A program made the translations under genes and the position numbers. This document shows positions 6,820 to 15,995 of a DNA stretch of 34,770 bases, in pieces. Numbering within the stretch: position 1 is the first letter of the stretch; each line of letters begins with the position of its first letter. The DNA comes from Anaerolineales bacterium (GTDB taxonomy: Bacteria; Chloroflexota; Anaerolineae; Anaerolineales; E44-bin32), in assembly GCA_016927115.1 (NCBI GenBank), contig JAFGNH010000058.1, forward strand, positions 1-34,770. The letters are read 5' to 3'. The notes beneath the pieces are model-generated. The model made no database searches. It had not been told where the DNA came from and saw only the letters and a program-made list of their open reading frames with translations.

Positions 6820-7960
6820 ATCACACGGCCCCTCCCTGACCCTGATTCTGGAAGGCTTCCCTGCCGGGATGCCGCTGGATATACAGGACCTCGCCGCTGA
6901 CCTCGGCCGGCGGCAGACCGGTGCAGGATCCGGTGATCGTATGAAAATCGAGGATGATGGCGCCCGGATCACAGGCGGCGTCCTGGCCGGACATACAACC
7001 GGCGCACCTGTTGCCATTACCATCCCCAACAAGGATTTTATCAGTTGGGAAAAGAAAGTTATCGATCCGATGAGTATTCCCCGCCCGGGCCATGCGGACC
7101 TTGCTGCTGCGCTCAAATACGGTTATCCCGATCTGCGGTTGGGATTGGAGCGCAGCTCAGCCCGTGAAACAGCCGCACGGGTTGCCATTGGTGCCATCTG
7201 CCGCAAACTGCTGCTGCGTTATGGAATTTCGATTGGCAGTTATATTTCCCAGATTGCCTCTGTCCGGGCGAATTTCACTGGAAAAACGCTCGAAGAGCGG
7301 ATCCGGCAGGCTGAGGAATCAGCCGCCCGGTGCCCTGATCCGGAAGCCACCCGGAAGATCCTGCAGGCAATTGATATTGCAGCCAATGCAGGAGATACGC
7401 TGGGAGGCGTAATAGAACTGGCCGCACTGAATGTTCCACCAGGGCTGGGCAGCCATGTACACTGGGACCGGCGTTTGAGCAGCAGGCTGGCCCAGGCTTT
7501 GATGAGCATTCCAGCGATCAAAGCAATGGAGATCGGAGAAGGTGCCGGTTTCGTTTCCGGCAGCGGCTCCACCAGCCATGACGGTATAAAACTACAGGAC
7601 GGGAGGTTGGAACGTACAAGCAACCACGCCGGCGGTTTGGAAGGCGGCATCAGCAACGGCGAACCAATCCTGGTTCGTCTGGTTATGAAACCTATTGCCA
7701 CCACCCGCATCGGTTCGCCATCCGTGAACCTCATCAGCGGCGAAAGTGCGGTATCCCGCTACGAACGATCGGATGTGTGTCCTGGGCCGCGTGCTGCTGT
7801 GGTCGGCGAGGCAATGATGGCCATTGTGCTTGCAGGTGCTCTCCTGGAGAAACTCGGAGGAGATACGGTCTCCGAAATGGATCAACGCTGGTTTCAAATG
7901 CGAACTGGACGGCTGGAAAACATGGAGGTGAGAGATGAACCCACTGTCTTCTGGCCGTAA
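6794..7960 (+). CDS. aroC: Chorismate synthase
   Basis: FMN-dependent elimination of phosphate from EPSP to give chorismate. The 388-residue protein starts MLRFLTAGESHGPSL, the family signature, followed by LGRRQTGAGSGDRMKIE (a variant of the usual RRQxGYGRGxRM loop), PRPGHADLAAALKYG, LERSSARETAARVAIG, GIKLQ, NHAGGLEGGISNG and SRYERSDVCPGPRA. An ATG start near an AGGAATACC element inside the end of aroE gives a 26-base overlap with that gene; the 3' end overlaps the next gene by the same length. No NADPH-binding extra domain is visible, so it needs an external flavin reductase (monofunctional type). Confidence 0.96.
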   Translation: MLRFLTAGESHGPSLTLILEGFPAGMPLDIQDLAADLGRRQTGAGSGDRMKIEDDGARITGGVLAGHTTGAPVAITIPNKDFISWEKKVIDPMSIPRPGHADLAAALKYGYPDLRLGLERSSARETAARVAIGAICRKLLLRYGISIGSYISQIASVRANFTGKTLEERIRQAEESAARCPDPEATRKILQAIDIAANAGDTLGGVIELAALNVPPGLGSHVHWDRRLSSRLAQALMSIPAIKAMEIGEGAGFVSGSGSTSHDGIKLQDGRLERTSNHAGGLEGGISNGEPILVRLVMKPIATTRIGSPSVNLISGESAVSRYERSDVCPGPRAAVVGEAMMAIVLAGALLEKLGGDTVSEMDQRWFQMRTGRLENMEVRDEPTVFWP

Positions 7961-9572
7961 TCTGCCCAAACCAGAAACGGGCTCCGGCAAGCAGAATAGC
8001 ATCGCCGGGGTTCCAGTGGTAAATCCCGGGAACATTGTGCTGGCCGGCCCGTCTGGCAGCGGAAAGAGTACTGTGGGGCAAGCCCTGGCAGAAGCGCTTT
8101 CCCGTCCCTTCCTGAGCATCGATGAAATAATCGTCCGGCGGGCGGGGATGTCCATCGAAAAGATCTTTGCCCAACAGGGAGAAGCGGCTTTCCGGCAGAT
8201 GGAAGTTCAGGTCTGCAAGGAGACGGCAGCACTCACCGGCCATGTGATTGCCTGCGGTGGAGGGGCACTCCTCGACAAAAACAACCGGGAAGCATTTGAA
8301 GCAGGTGGAACCATCGTGATGCTGCACTGTGAAACCGGCGAGCTGATACAGCGGCTGCAGGAAGGAGGGCGCCCGCTGCTGGGTTCGGAGCCGGCTAAAA
8401 CCCTTCCGGCGCTGCTCGAAAAACGCAGGGACCACTACCTTTCCTTCCCGAACACGGTCGATGTAAGTGGATTGAATGTGAAAGAAAGTGTCCGCAAGCT
8501 GCAGGAAACTGCAATACGCGCCTCTCTGTTCCACACAGACGTCCGGCCAGACCCTCCCTCCCGGCTGCTGCTGGGCGAGGACATCACCGGCGTTTTGGAT
8601 AAGCAGCTGCTGGAATTGGGCCTGAAATCTCCGATCGTTGTGGTTTGCGATTCAAACACCGGTCCGCTCTACGGCAGACAGATTGCTGAGCTGCTGGGGG
8701 GTTCCCATTTTTCATTTACAGCAGGTGAACAGTATAAAACGAGCGATACTCTCCAACAGGTGTATGATTTTCTTTACACCAGCAGGATGGAGCGCCAGGG
8801 GACCATCATTGCGGTCGGCGGCGGTGTTGTCGGAGATCTGACCGGCATGGCAGCCGCCACCTGGCTGCGTGGTGTGCGCTGGGTAAATGTTGCCACCAGC
8901 CTGCTTGCGATGGTTGATTCCAGCCTCGGAGGAAAGGTTGCGATCGATATGCCGTATGGTAAAAACCTCGTTGGCGCTTTTTATCCTCCCGCATTGATTC
9001 TCTCTGATACAGGTGTACTGAACACCCTGCCTGAGATAGAATTCCGCTGCGGCATGGCTGAACTGATAAAGACCGCCCTTATCGGCGACCCGCTTTTATT
9101 CAGCTGGCTGGAGAAGGGCGGCCGGCCATCCACGAAATGGATCCAACGCGCAGTGCAGGTGAAAGCCCGGATTGTAAAAGAGGATCCGCTTGAGAAGGGA
9201 ATCAGAGCCAGTCTCAACCTGGGACATACCATTGGTCACGCTATCGAAACCGCCTCCAACTATTCTGTCCGCCATGGAGAGGCTGTTGCCGTCGGGCTTC
9301 TGCTGGAAAGCCGTTTGGCCGAGAAGCTGCAGCTGGCTGAAGCCGGCCTTTCCGATCGGATAAATCGTGTCCTCCAGCAGTGGCAGCTGCCGGTTAATTT
9401 AAACGGCGCCTCTCCAGGCCTGATCCTGGAGAATATGAAAGCCGACAAGAAAAACGTCAATCACCAACCGGCTTTTGCACTTCCTGTAGAGCCCGGAATG
9501 GTTAAAATAGGCATACAGGTTCCAACACAACTGGTGCGGGATACACTGGCAGAAATGCAGGAGAGCACATGA
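7935..9572 (+). CDS. aroKB: Bifunctional shikimate kinase / 3-dehydroquinate synthase fusion
   Basis: A 545-residue two-domain enzyme. Residues about 30-190 are a shikimate kinase with Walker A GPSGSGKS (38-45), SIDEIIVRRAGMSIEKIF, AFRQMEV, CGGGALLD and the lid arginines in GGRPLL. Residues about 195-545 are an AroB-type dehydroquinate synthase with AVGGGVVGDLTG (283-294), ATSLLAMVDSSLGGKVAID, KNLVGAFYPP, the EFRCGMAELIKTALIGD block, LGHTIGHAIE (439-448, metal histidines) and HGEAVAVG (457-464). The fusion joins pathway steps 2 and 5 in one polypeptide, not consecutive steps. About 30 residues precede the kinase domain; that segment lies mostly over the end of aroC. No frameshift is needed, so the fusion is genuine in this sequence. 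It ends in an ATGA overlap with aroQ. Confidence 0.95.
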   Translation: MNPLSSGRNLPKPETGSGKQNSIAGVPVVNPGNIVLAGPSGSGKSTVGQALAEALSRPFLSIDEIIVRRAGMSIEKIFAQQGEAAFRQMEVQVCKETAALTGHVIACGGGALLDKNNREAFEAGGTIVMLHCETGELIQRLQEGGRPLLGSEPAKTLPALLEKRRDHYLSFPNTVDVSGLNVKESVRKLQETAIRASLFHTDVRPDPPSRLLLGEDITGVLDKQLLELGLKSPIVVVCDSNTGPLYGRQIAELLGGSHFSFTAGEQYKTSDTLQQVYDFLYTSRMERQGTIIAVGGGVVGDLTGMAAATWLRGVRWVNVATSLLAMVDSSLGGKVAIDMPYGKNLVGAFYPPALILSDTGVLNTLPEIEFRCGMAELIKTALIGDPLLFSWLEKGGRPSTKWIQRAVQVKARIVKEDPLEKGIRASLNLGHTIGHAIETASNYSVRHGEAVAVGLLLESRLAEKLQLAEAGLSDRINRVLQQWQLPVNLNGASPGLILENMKADKKNVNHQPAFALPVEPGMVKIGIQVPTQLVRDTLAEMQEST

Positions 9573-10015
9573 AAAAAATACTGGTGCTGCACGGCCCCAA
9601 TCTGAATCTTCTCGGTGAACGTGAACCCGGCATTTATGGATCTCTTTCACTGAAAGGAATCAACAACTTGCTCGAGGAGGAAGCAGCTCAGCTGGATGTA
9701 ACACTGACCTGCGAGCAATCGAACAGCGAAGGCGAACTCATCGACGCACTGCACCGGGCACAAATAGGCCAGAATGGAGTGGTGTTCAATCCTGCCGGCT
9801 ACACCCATACTTCCGTAGCACTGCGCGATGCAATTGCAGCGATCCAAATCCCTGTGGTTGAAGTACACCTGAGCAACATCCATTCCCGAGAATCCTTCCG
9901 CCACACTTCCCTCACCGCTGGAGCCTGTGCCGGAATGCTGTGTGGTTTTGGCTGGAAGAGTTACCTTTACGGACTGCACGCAATCGTGGAATTGCTGGAG
10001 GAACGCATCGTATGA
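9569..10015 (+). CDS. aroQ: 3-dehydroquinate dehydratase, type II
   Basis: Dehydrates 3-dehydroquinate to 3-dehydroshikimate. The 148-residue length fits the dodecameric type II family. Seen are LVLHGPNLNLLGEREPGIYG (catalytic Arg and Tyr region), EQSNSEGELID, NPAGYTHTSVALRDAI (active-site Asn, His and Arg region), EVHLSNIHSRESFRHTS (catalytic His) and GFGWKSYLYGLHA at the C-terminus. It starts in the ATGA overlap with the kinase/synthase fusion and ends in an ATGA overlap with the aminotransferase gene. Confidence 0.96.
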   Translation: MKKILVLHGPNLNLLGEREPGIYGSLSLKGINNLLEEEAAQLDVTLTCEQSNSEGELIDALHRAQIGQNGVVFNPAGYTHTSVALRDAIAAIQIPVVEVHLSNIHSRESFRHTSLTAGACAGMLCGFGWKSYLYGLHAIVELLEERIV

Positions 10016-11190
10016 ATGGACGTTCAAAGCGATTGAACAACCTCTCTGAAAGCTTCTACCTGGGTCAGGGTGAACGAATCGCGCAGCGCCAGGAGCGTGG
10101 ATTGGATATCTTTCGCCTCGATATCGGGTCACCGGATCTGCCGCCGCCACCGGAAGTTGTGCACAGGCTGACAGAATATGCGGAATTATCCGGCTCTCAC
10201 GGCTACCAGTCTCACATCGGCCCGCTCGGACTCCGGCTTGCCTGGGCTGAAGCCTATCAACGCTGGTTCGATGTCCAGCTGAAACCTTCCGACCACATTC
10301 AGCCCCTGATCGGCTCCAAAGAAGGGATATTTAATCTCACCCAGACACTGGTCGATCCCGGCCAGGTGGTTCTTGTTCCCGATCCGGCCTATCCCACCTA
10401 TATCGAGAGTGCACGCTTTGCCGGGGCCGAGGTTGTGACAATTCCGCTGCTGGAGCAGAACAGTTTTCTGCCCGATTTCTCGAGCATCAGCGAAAGGGAT
10501 CTCAAACGTACACGCCTGCTCTGGTTGAATTACCCCAACAACCCAACCGGAGCGGTTTCTCCTCGGTCAGTCCTGGAAGAAGCCGTCGCACTGGCAAAAA
10601 GGTTTAATTTCCTGGTTTGCCATGATGCCGCCTACTGCAAAGTCACCTTTAATGGATACGAAGCAGGCAGCATTCTGCAGATTCCCGGTGCACTGGATTT
10701 CGCAGTTGAGTTTAACTCGCTGTCAAAATCGTTCAATATGGCCGGTTGGCGAATGGGAGTGCTGGTGGGCCAGGCAGAATCCATCACCGCGCTGCGCCTG
10801 CTGAAAGCTCAATCAGAAAGCGGCCAGTTCCTGCCGGCGATCCAGGCCGGAATTGCCTCGCTGGCGACATCGGAAGGTTGGATCACGCAGCGCAACCAGC
10901 AGTACCAACAACGGCGGGATCTGATGGTCACCGCTTTGAAAACAATTCCCGGGTTGAAAGTTCAAACGCCGAAAGCGGGCTTGTATCTCTGGATCAAGCT
11001 TCTGAATGAAGAATCCTCGCTGTCCTACTGCCTGGACCTGATGAAAAACACTGGTATCTGTATTGCCCCGGGTTCCATTTACGGCGAATACGGAGAAGGT
11101 TTTGTACGACTCTCACTGGTTGCCCCCGGCAAAGTACTGCAGGAAGTTGCTGAACGTTGGAAACAGTGGGCCGAGAGTCGTTCGTCCTGA
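10012..11190 (+). CDS. PLP-dependent class I aminotransferase, probably aromatic
   Basis: A 392-residue fold-type I aminotransferase. Seen are GSKEGIFNLTQTLVDPG, PDPAYPTY, NYPNNPTG (163-170), the Asp195-Ala-Ala-Tyr198 PLP ring contacts, SLSKSFNMAGWRMG with the Schiff-base Lys229, and a C-terminal GEGFVRLSLV segment with the substrate carboxylate Arg. The chosen ATG overlaps the aroQ stop (ATGA); an upstream in-frame start would intrude deeply into aroQ. By motif it falls near the aspartate/LL-diaminopimelate aminotransferase group, and substrate cannot be read from the sequence. As the last gene of an operon that ends at 4-hydroxyphenylpyruvate, transamination to tyrosine (or of prephenate to arogenate) is the natural role. 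Confidence 0.85.
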   Translation: MNGRSKRLNNLSESFYLGQGERIAQRQERGLDIFRLDIGSPDLPPPPEVVHRLTEYAELSGSHGYQSHIGPLGLRLAWAEAYQRWFDVQLKPSDHIQPLIGSKEGIFNLTQTLVDPGQVVLVPDPAYPTYIESARFAGAEVVTIPLLEQNSFLPDFSSISERDLKRTRLLWLNYPNNPTGAVSPRSVLEEAVALAKRFNFLVCHDAAYCKVTFNGYEAGSILQIPGALDFAVEFNSLSKSFNMAGWRMGVLVGQAESITALRLLKAQSESGQFLPAIQAGIASLATSEGWITQRNQQYQQRRDLMVTALKTIPGLKVQTPKAGLYLWIKLLNEESSLSYCLDLMKNTGICIAPGSIYGEYGEGFVRLSLVAPGKVLQEVAERWKQWAESRSS

Positions 11191-11543
11191 AAACGGCAGC
11201 CCGTCCAGGATCCCGATCGTGCTCCACCCGTTTCCGGCGTTTTATGCGTTTCCCTTCCGGGCAAAGCCCGGTAAAGCCGGGAAGCACAACCGTTCCTTGT
11301 TGAACGCACGCCCTCGCCAATGGATGCGTTCCATTCCCGCCACATTCGTTATCAAGACTGATACGCTTACCATTCCCTTCACTGTGTGGCTTCCTCTAAC
11401 ACAATAATCTTAACAACACGCTTTGATTTATACCATTTTTCATATTAAACTTATTCAATAACCTGTTCCGTTGGGTAAAAATTCGATAAACTGGATTTCC
11501 GCCAGGGGTGAGAAGGATTCAGAAACCTGGAGACAGAACTGGA
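11191..11543 (+). other. Intergenic gap after the aromatic operon
   Basis: About 350 bases without a convincing gene. CCGGGC (11257-11262) and GCCCGG (11266-11271) form a short hairpin with an AAA loop, and a related CCGGG follows, but no T tract is present, so it is at best a weak 3' end signal. The stretch from about 11400 to 11490 is AT-rich and probably holds the promoter of the cyclase gene. Confidence 0.3.
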
Positions 11544-13184
11544 ATGACCATTGGAAAGAAACATATACACGGACAGGAAATCCTGAAATTTGTACTGCTG
11601 GCAGTTGGACTATCCGGGCTCATCACAACCCGCTTCATCAGCTTTCTGCTGTTTCACAGCCTGGTCGAGCTATTTTCCATATGTATTGCCGCTGCCACCT
11701 TCCTGATCGTCTGGAATACCCGTGATCAGATCGACAATCCCTATCTTCTCTTCCTTGGCATCGCTCTTCTTCCCATAGCCAGCCTGGATCTTCTCCATAC
11801 ACTTTCCTATAAAGGAATGAACGTTCTTCCCTTCGGGGATTCAAACTTGCCCACCCAGTTATGGATAGCGGCCCGATCTCTGGAAGCATGTGTCTTGCTT
11901 CTCGCACCTTTCCTGATCCACCACTCCCTCCGCAGTCGTTCGCTCCTGATCCTTTTCGTGTCGATCCTGGTGCTGATCCTCGGTTTAATTTTCACCGGCC
12001 TCTTTCCCGACTGCTATATTGAAGGCCAGGGTCTGACAACCTTCAAAATCTCTGCGGAATATTTTATTTCTGCCAGTCTGCTGCTTTCCATCTTTTTCCT
12101 GTATCGCCGGAAAAGTGCATTTGACCCACTGATCCTGCGCTACCTGATTTCCGCCACAATTGCCACAACCATCGGAGAGATTGCCTTCACCTTTTATATC
12201 GGTGTATATGACCTGTCAAACGTTATCGGGCATATCTTCAAGGTCATTGCATTCTGGTTCCTGTATAAGGCACTTGTCGAAACCAGCCTGAGACAACCGG
12301 TACGGACACTGGTACACAATTTATTACAGAGTGAAACTGCGCTCCGTCTGGAGCGTGATTTCAGTGCTGCGGTTTTTAATACTGTCGGAGCACTGATTAT
12401 AGTCCTGGATGTGGACGGAAAGATCGTTCGGGCTAATGGGAGGTTCGAACACGCTTTAAAACTGTCCCCGGAACAATATCTCAATCATATTTTCTGGGAA
12501 CTCCCTGTTTTGACTAAAGATGCATCCAAAATTCGTTCTAACTTTGAACGTACCCCTTCAGAGGAGGAACCTGTCAGTTATGAAGCCCATCTGCAAACAG
12601 CGGGTGGGTACCTGCATATCTACCGCTGGACAAACACAGTCATCAGAAATTCGGACAGTAATGCTGAATATGTCATTGCAGTTGGATTGGATATGTCCGA
12701 ACAGAAAGCTGCTGAAGACCAACTTCGTTTCATCAGCACACACGATACCCTGACCGGTCTCTATAACCGGGCTTTTTTTGAAGCGGAGCTGGGCAGACTT
12801 CAGAACAGCCGCCTGTTTCCGATCAGCATTATCATGGCGGATCTGGATAACCTGAAAGACCTGAACGATAGTTCTGGCCATGCTGCAGGCGATGCTGCGC
12901 TTAAAGAGCTTGCCCGGATTTTCACCAAAACCTTTCGAAAGGAAGACATTGTCGCCCGCATCGGCGGAGACGAATTTGTAGTGCTCCTTCCGCAAACCGA
13001 TGCCGGTGCCGCAGAAGAAATAACCAACCGGATTGAAAAAACCTACAAGATTCTCGATGTAAATAGATCTGATTTTCAGCTGAACTTCTCAATTGGATTT
13101 GCCACAGCCGAGGCGGGTGCCTCACTCGAGGAGACTCTGGCAAGAGCAGATCAGGCGATGTATACACGCAAGAGAAAAGAATAA
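11544..13184 (+). CDS. Membrane-bound diguanylate cyclase (MASE3-like, PAS, GGDEF)
   Basis: A 546-residue signalling protein. Residues 1-250 hold about seven to eight hydrophobic helices resembling a MASE3 sensor (features include LDLLHTLSYKGM and a long hydrophobic block after an FPDCY loop). Residues about 270-390 form a PAS-like domain introduced by a short linker (LLQSETALRLERDF). Residues about 395-546 are GGDEF, with THDTLTGLYNRAFFE, MADLDNLKDLND, the intact active site GGDEF (474-478) and an RKED I-site (465-468) five residues before it. It should therefore synthesise cyclic di-GMP and be product-inhibited. An upstream GTG at 11508 would add 12 residues; the ATG is preferred because GGAG and CTGGA precede it. 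No EAL domain is attached. Confidence 0.87.
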   Translation: MTIGKKHIHGQEILKFVLLAVGLSGLITTRFISFLLFHSLVELFSICIAAATFLIVWNTRDQIDNPYLLFLGIALLPIASLDLLHTLSYKGMNVLPFGDSNLPTQLWIAARSLEACVLLLAPFLIHHSLRSRSLLILFVSILVLILGLIFTGLFPDCYIEGQGLTTFKISAEYFISASLLLSIFFLYRRKSAFDPLILRYLISATIATTIGEIAFTFYIGVYDLSNVIGHIFKVIAFWFLYKALVETSLRQPVRTLVHNLLQSETALRLERDFSAAVFNTVGALIIVLDVDGKIVRANGRFEHALKLSPEQYLNHIFWELPVLTKDASKIRSNFERTPSEEEPVSYEAHLQTAGGYLHIYRWTNTVIRNSDSNAEYVIAVGLDMSEQKAAEDQLRFISTHDTLTGLYNRAFFEAELGRLQNSRLFPISIIMADLDNLKDLNDSSGHAAGDAALKELARIFTKTFRKEDIVARIGGDEFVVLLPQTDAGAAEEITNRIEKTYKILDVNRSDFQLNFSIGFATAEAGASLEETLARADQAMYTRKRKE

Positions 13185-13597
13185 CGGCGTTTCACCACCC
13201 TCACAAACAGAACCTTAATCCCTCCTTATATGTCTGTACCGGTAATTTTCCTCTCCAGACAGACAAATGGAATCACAACCCGATCAAATTTTATATCAGC
13301 ATATAAAATGATTCGTTCTGTAAACAACGATTGATGTCCCCCGGCTGTCTTTCTGCATCGATACTGCAGCGGCTTTCGTCAAACGGCCGTCTTCCCGGAA
13401 CACGTTAAAGTGGACTGTATCCGTTCCCGGCTGCCGAAGGATAAAGCCCAGAGACACAGGAACGGCAGGCCCCTTCGCACGTCCGGCTTGATAAAACCCC
13501 AAAGACACTTAAAGACTGGAATCCCGCAGGACAGCCCCTGGCGGCCGCCCTTATTTTATCTTTTCAAGTATCAGAAGCTGGAACTACAGGAGGCTGG
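13185..13597. other. Gap between convergent cyclase and aldolase genes
   Basis: Some 410 bases between two converging genes. Short frames exist on both strands (for example 13296-13508 minus), but none has a recognisable family, a good ribosome binding site or a supporting neighbour. No clear hairpin-plus-T-tract terminator was found for either flanking gene. Confidence 0.3.
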
Positions 13598-14575
13598 TCA
13601 GCGCAGGTCCTGGTAGTGCAAATGCCAGTTTTCCTCAACTGCCCCTGCTGGAATCAGTGCAGTCCATGGTTTTGCCAGCGCATCACACAGCGCGGTGATA
13701 CGCTGCATGCGTTCTGCAGCTGTGCAGGTGAGGAAATCCATCCGGGCCTGTCCACTGAGATCCGCGGCCTCTTTCCAGATAGCCCGTCCCGCCAGCACTC
13801 CGGACGCCCCGGCACGGCAGGCAGCCTGGACCTGTCGCAGATAGGTCTCAAATTCGACCCCGGCAGAAAGGAGAATCCACGGTACATGAGAGGCAGCATC
13901 CAGTTCCTCACAGGCTTCCTTCCAGAGTGTTTCATCCGTACTGCTGCGAACATCAAGTGGAAATTCGGCTTTTAATACATCAATTCCCAATGGCGTCAGA
14001 TTCTTGGCGGTCTGGATAACGACGCTTCGCTTTTGATCTGAAGTCAGTTTGGGCTGTGCCGGATCGATCGAAAAGGACAGTGGTTCCAGAAACAACGGGA
14101 GATCGTAAAACCGGCATGTTTCTGCAACCTCGCGCACCAGTTCTTCCTGTGCGCGTGCTTCAGCAGCATCCGGGTGGTAGTAGAGCAGCAGCTTGACACC
14201 GCTCGCTCCCATGCGCCGGATTTTTCCCACGCTCCAGCCCGGCAGCACACGGCTGCGCCGCTCTGTCGTGTCGCCGGCGTATCCTGTAGCCTCAACCGCC
14301 ATCAGCAGGCCGACATGTCCCGGTAGTGCTCCGGAAGCTATAGCAGGCGCCCCGCCGATTTCCGGGTCCAGCAGTATCCCGCTCGTATAGGGAGCCAGGG
14401 AGCGGGTTACTTCTTTCTTGAAGGCAACCATCTGCTCAAACGATACACTATCCGAGTTTTCGGGATTAAGTGCGCGCCGCAGGTTGCCGCGGTGATCCAG
14501 TGCCAGCATCGCAAATGTTCCCCGCCGGGTAGCGCACTGCGCGAGGCCCCGAAGTTTTCCAACTGTCGTATTCAT
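13598..14575 (-). CDS. LacD-like class I tagatose-1,6-bisphosphate aldolase
   Basis: A 325-residue TIM-barrel aldolase of the LacD/DhnA class. Motifs seen: [16 protein letters not shown] near the N-terminus, [20 protein letters not shown] (126-136), [20 protein letters not shown] with the expected Schiff-base Lys202, [10 protein letters not shown] (236-245) and GVLAGRAIW (259-267). LacD cleaves tagatose-1,6-bisphosphate to dihydroxyacetone phosphate and glyceraldehyde-3-phosphate without a metal. Related enzymes act on sulfofructose phosphate, but no sulfoquinovosidase is nearby, so the tagatose assignment fits better. Its start overlaps the stop of the upstream KbaZ-type gene (ATGA), so the two are translationally coupled in a leftward unit that serves the neighbouring sugar locus. 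Confidence 0.8.
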   Translation of the reverse strand: MNTTVGKLRGLAQCATRRGTFAMLALDHRGNLRRALNPENSDSVSFEQMVAFKKEVTRSLAPYTSGILLDPEIGGAPAIASGALPGHVGLLMAVEATGYAGDTTERRSRVLPGWSVGKIRRMGASGVKLLLYYHPDAAEARAQEELVREVAETCRFYDLPLFLEPLSFSIDPAQPKLTSDQKRSVVIQTAKNLTPLGIDVLKAEFPLDVRSSTDETLWKEACEELDAASHVPWILLSAGVEFETYLRQVQAACRAGASGVLAGRAIWKEAADLSGQARMDFLTCTAAERMQRITALCDALAKPWTALIPAGAVEENWHLHYQDLR

Positions 14576-15807
14576 ACATAATCCTCCAGCCAGTCAAGTG
14601 ATCCAACCAGATTGAATGCCTCCAGATACCGGTGGATCGAACCCGAGATTTTATCAACAACATGCGCATGCGGGTTACTTACCATGTCAGACACATTGTG
14701 ATACAGCTTTTCCCTCGCCGCAACTACTGTTGGCTCCGTCCAGATGTAGCGTGCTCCCGTCTGAATCATCCAGGACTGCCGCTCAGGGCTGAGTTCTGCA
14801 AAACTCAGGCCGCGCTCTTCCGGCTGCTGCCATTTCTGCCAACGCCCCGAATCGACAACAGCAGCCCGCAGCTCGTTTATAAACCCTGACCGCTCGCCCG
14901 GCCTGCCGGCAAACACCTCTTTCTCCATTGCTTCCAGTTCCTCCAGCGCCAGGACTTCCTCGCTGGTGAATTCCGGGCCGACATTGGCTCCACCCATTCC
15001 CATTGCCGGGTACTCACCCGGATTCTCCACCCAGTCGGTGTAATGTCCTTTGATCAGTGAACCTAACGGATGGACCAGGTTATACAGGCTTCGAGCCGCA
15101 TCAGGGTCGAATGAGGTTGTATGCAGATCCGTCCCCACCTGGGCAACAATGAACACAGGCCAGACATCCATCAACCCTTCCGCATTCAATCCCTCCTTCA
15201 ATGATGTGAGAAATCCGGCAAAACGATCCAGCTCCACCAGGCCGCCATGGACCTCTTCGGTGCCGACCTCATAATCCACCGGCGGCAGCCCGAGGTGAAC
15301 CCGCTCAATTTCGGTATGCCGGATCAGCTCCACAGTCCGGTTCACCACCAGATCCACCGGCAGTGGTTTGTCTGGCGGTAAAGTACGATCCACTGTCGGG
15401 TCAATATGCAGCAGTTTGTATCCTGCTTTCAAACTGGCGGTCAGGCTGGCTTTCACCGCGGCCATGGTTTCATCGAGAGTAAGCCTGTCCAATGTATGGC
15501 GGTCCTTCAACCACGGTCCGCCGTGGTCCAGGCATGGATACAGCGGGCCATCCCAGCTGATTTCCCGGGCATAGTCCTCCAACCGGCTGACAAACCCGGC
15601 CTGTGTCCAACCGGTATAGCCGCCGTCGGTATCCACTTGATTGAGGGTGGCGGCAAACAGCATGGGTGCGTTCGCCTCAGCCGCTGCCTGTACAGCTGCC
15701 TGCAGCACCGCCTCTGAATTGGGGCACACAGCCAGCAGGGTTGTCTTGCGCAGTCCCGTTTCACGCCATCTGGTAATTTGAGAAATCCATTCGTTCAGAG
15801 TAAACAT
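14572..15807 (-). CDS. GatZ/KbaZ family protein (tagatose-bisphosphate aldolase subunit or tagatose-6-phosphate 4-epimerase)
   Basis: A 411-residue protein of the D-tagatose-bisphosphate aldolase non-catalytic subunit family. Seen are [91 protein letters not shown] and GANVGPEFT. In enteric bacteria KbaZ supports the class II aldolase KbaY, whereas an Agrobacterium member of the family is a tagatose-6-phosphate 4-epimerase. Here the partner is a class I aldolase that should need no helper, which favours an independent epimerase or related role. The start is the second in-frame ATG: AAGGAGAG precedes it, and the longer reading lacks a site. A leader of about 180 bases separates it from its promoter. 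Confidence 0.85.
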   Translation of the reverse strand: MFTLNEWISQITRWRETGLRKTTLLAVCPNSEAVLQAAVQAAAEANAPMLFAATLNQVDTDGGYTGWTQAGFVSRLEDYAREISWDGPLYPCLDHGGPWLKDRHTLDRLTLDETMAAVKASLTASLKAGYKLLHIDPTVDRTLPPDKPLPVDLVVNRTVELIRHTEIERVHLGLPPVDYEVGTEEVHGGLVELDRFAGFLTSLKEGLNAEGLMDVWPVFIVAQVGTDLHTTSFDPDAARSLYNLVHPLGSLIKGHYTDWVENPGEYPAMGMGGANVGPEFTSEEVLALEELEAMEKEVFAGRPGERSGFINELRAAVVDSGRWQKWQQPEERGLSFAELSPERQSWMIQTGARYIWTEPTVVAAREKLYHNVSDMVSNPHAHVVDKISGSIHRYLEAFNLVGSLDWLEDYV

Positions 15808-15966
15808 GCTTTCTCTCCTTTTTATCATTCCTCATCCCCGCTGCCAGTTTTCCATATCAAACATCGTTTTATCGGATAACTCCAGTCATGTTCCTGCTGG
15901 TTCCCGTTCATAATATCGCCTGCAATCACATTCCAAGCATTTTCTTGCACTTTCGAAAACTCCAGC

Positions 15967-15995
15967 TTGACATTTATGCTTGATTTTGCTAGATT
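15967..15995 (+). promoter_or_regulatory. Promoter of the rightward deoR-led operon
   Basis: TTGACA (15967-15972) and TAGATT (15990-15995) are 17 bases apart, with a start expected near 16002, about 30 bases before the deoR ATG. CTTTC-like motifs upstream (about 15936-15957) resemble the repeated half-sites of DeoR-family operators, but this is only suggestive. Confidence 0.65.

Noticed and set aside
11257-11271. Intrinsic terminator after the aminotransferase gene
   Set aside because: The short stem has no T tract, and neighbouring CCGGG copies give competing pairings.
13296-13508. 70-residue minus-strand frame in the gap between cyclase and aldolase genes
   Set aside because: No recognisable domain, no ribosome binding site and no operon context; composition is compatible with a chance frame.
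13598-14575. Sulfofructose-phosphate aldolase (sulfoglycolysis) as identity of the LacD-like gene
   Set aside because: No sulfoquinovosidase, sulfosugar isomerase or sulfolactaldehyde reductase gene is nearby, while tagatose-type partners are.
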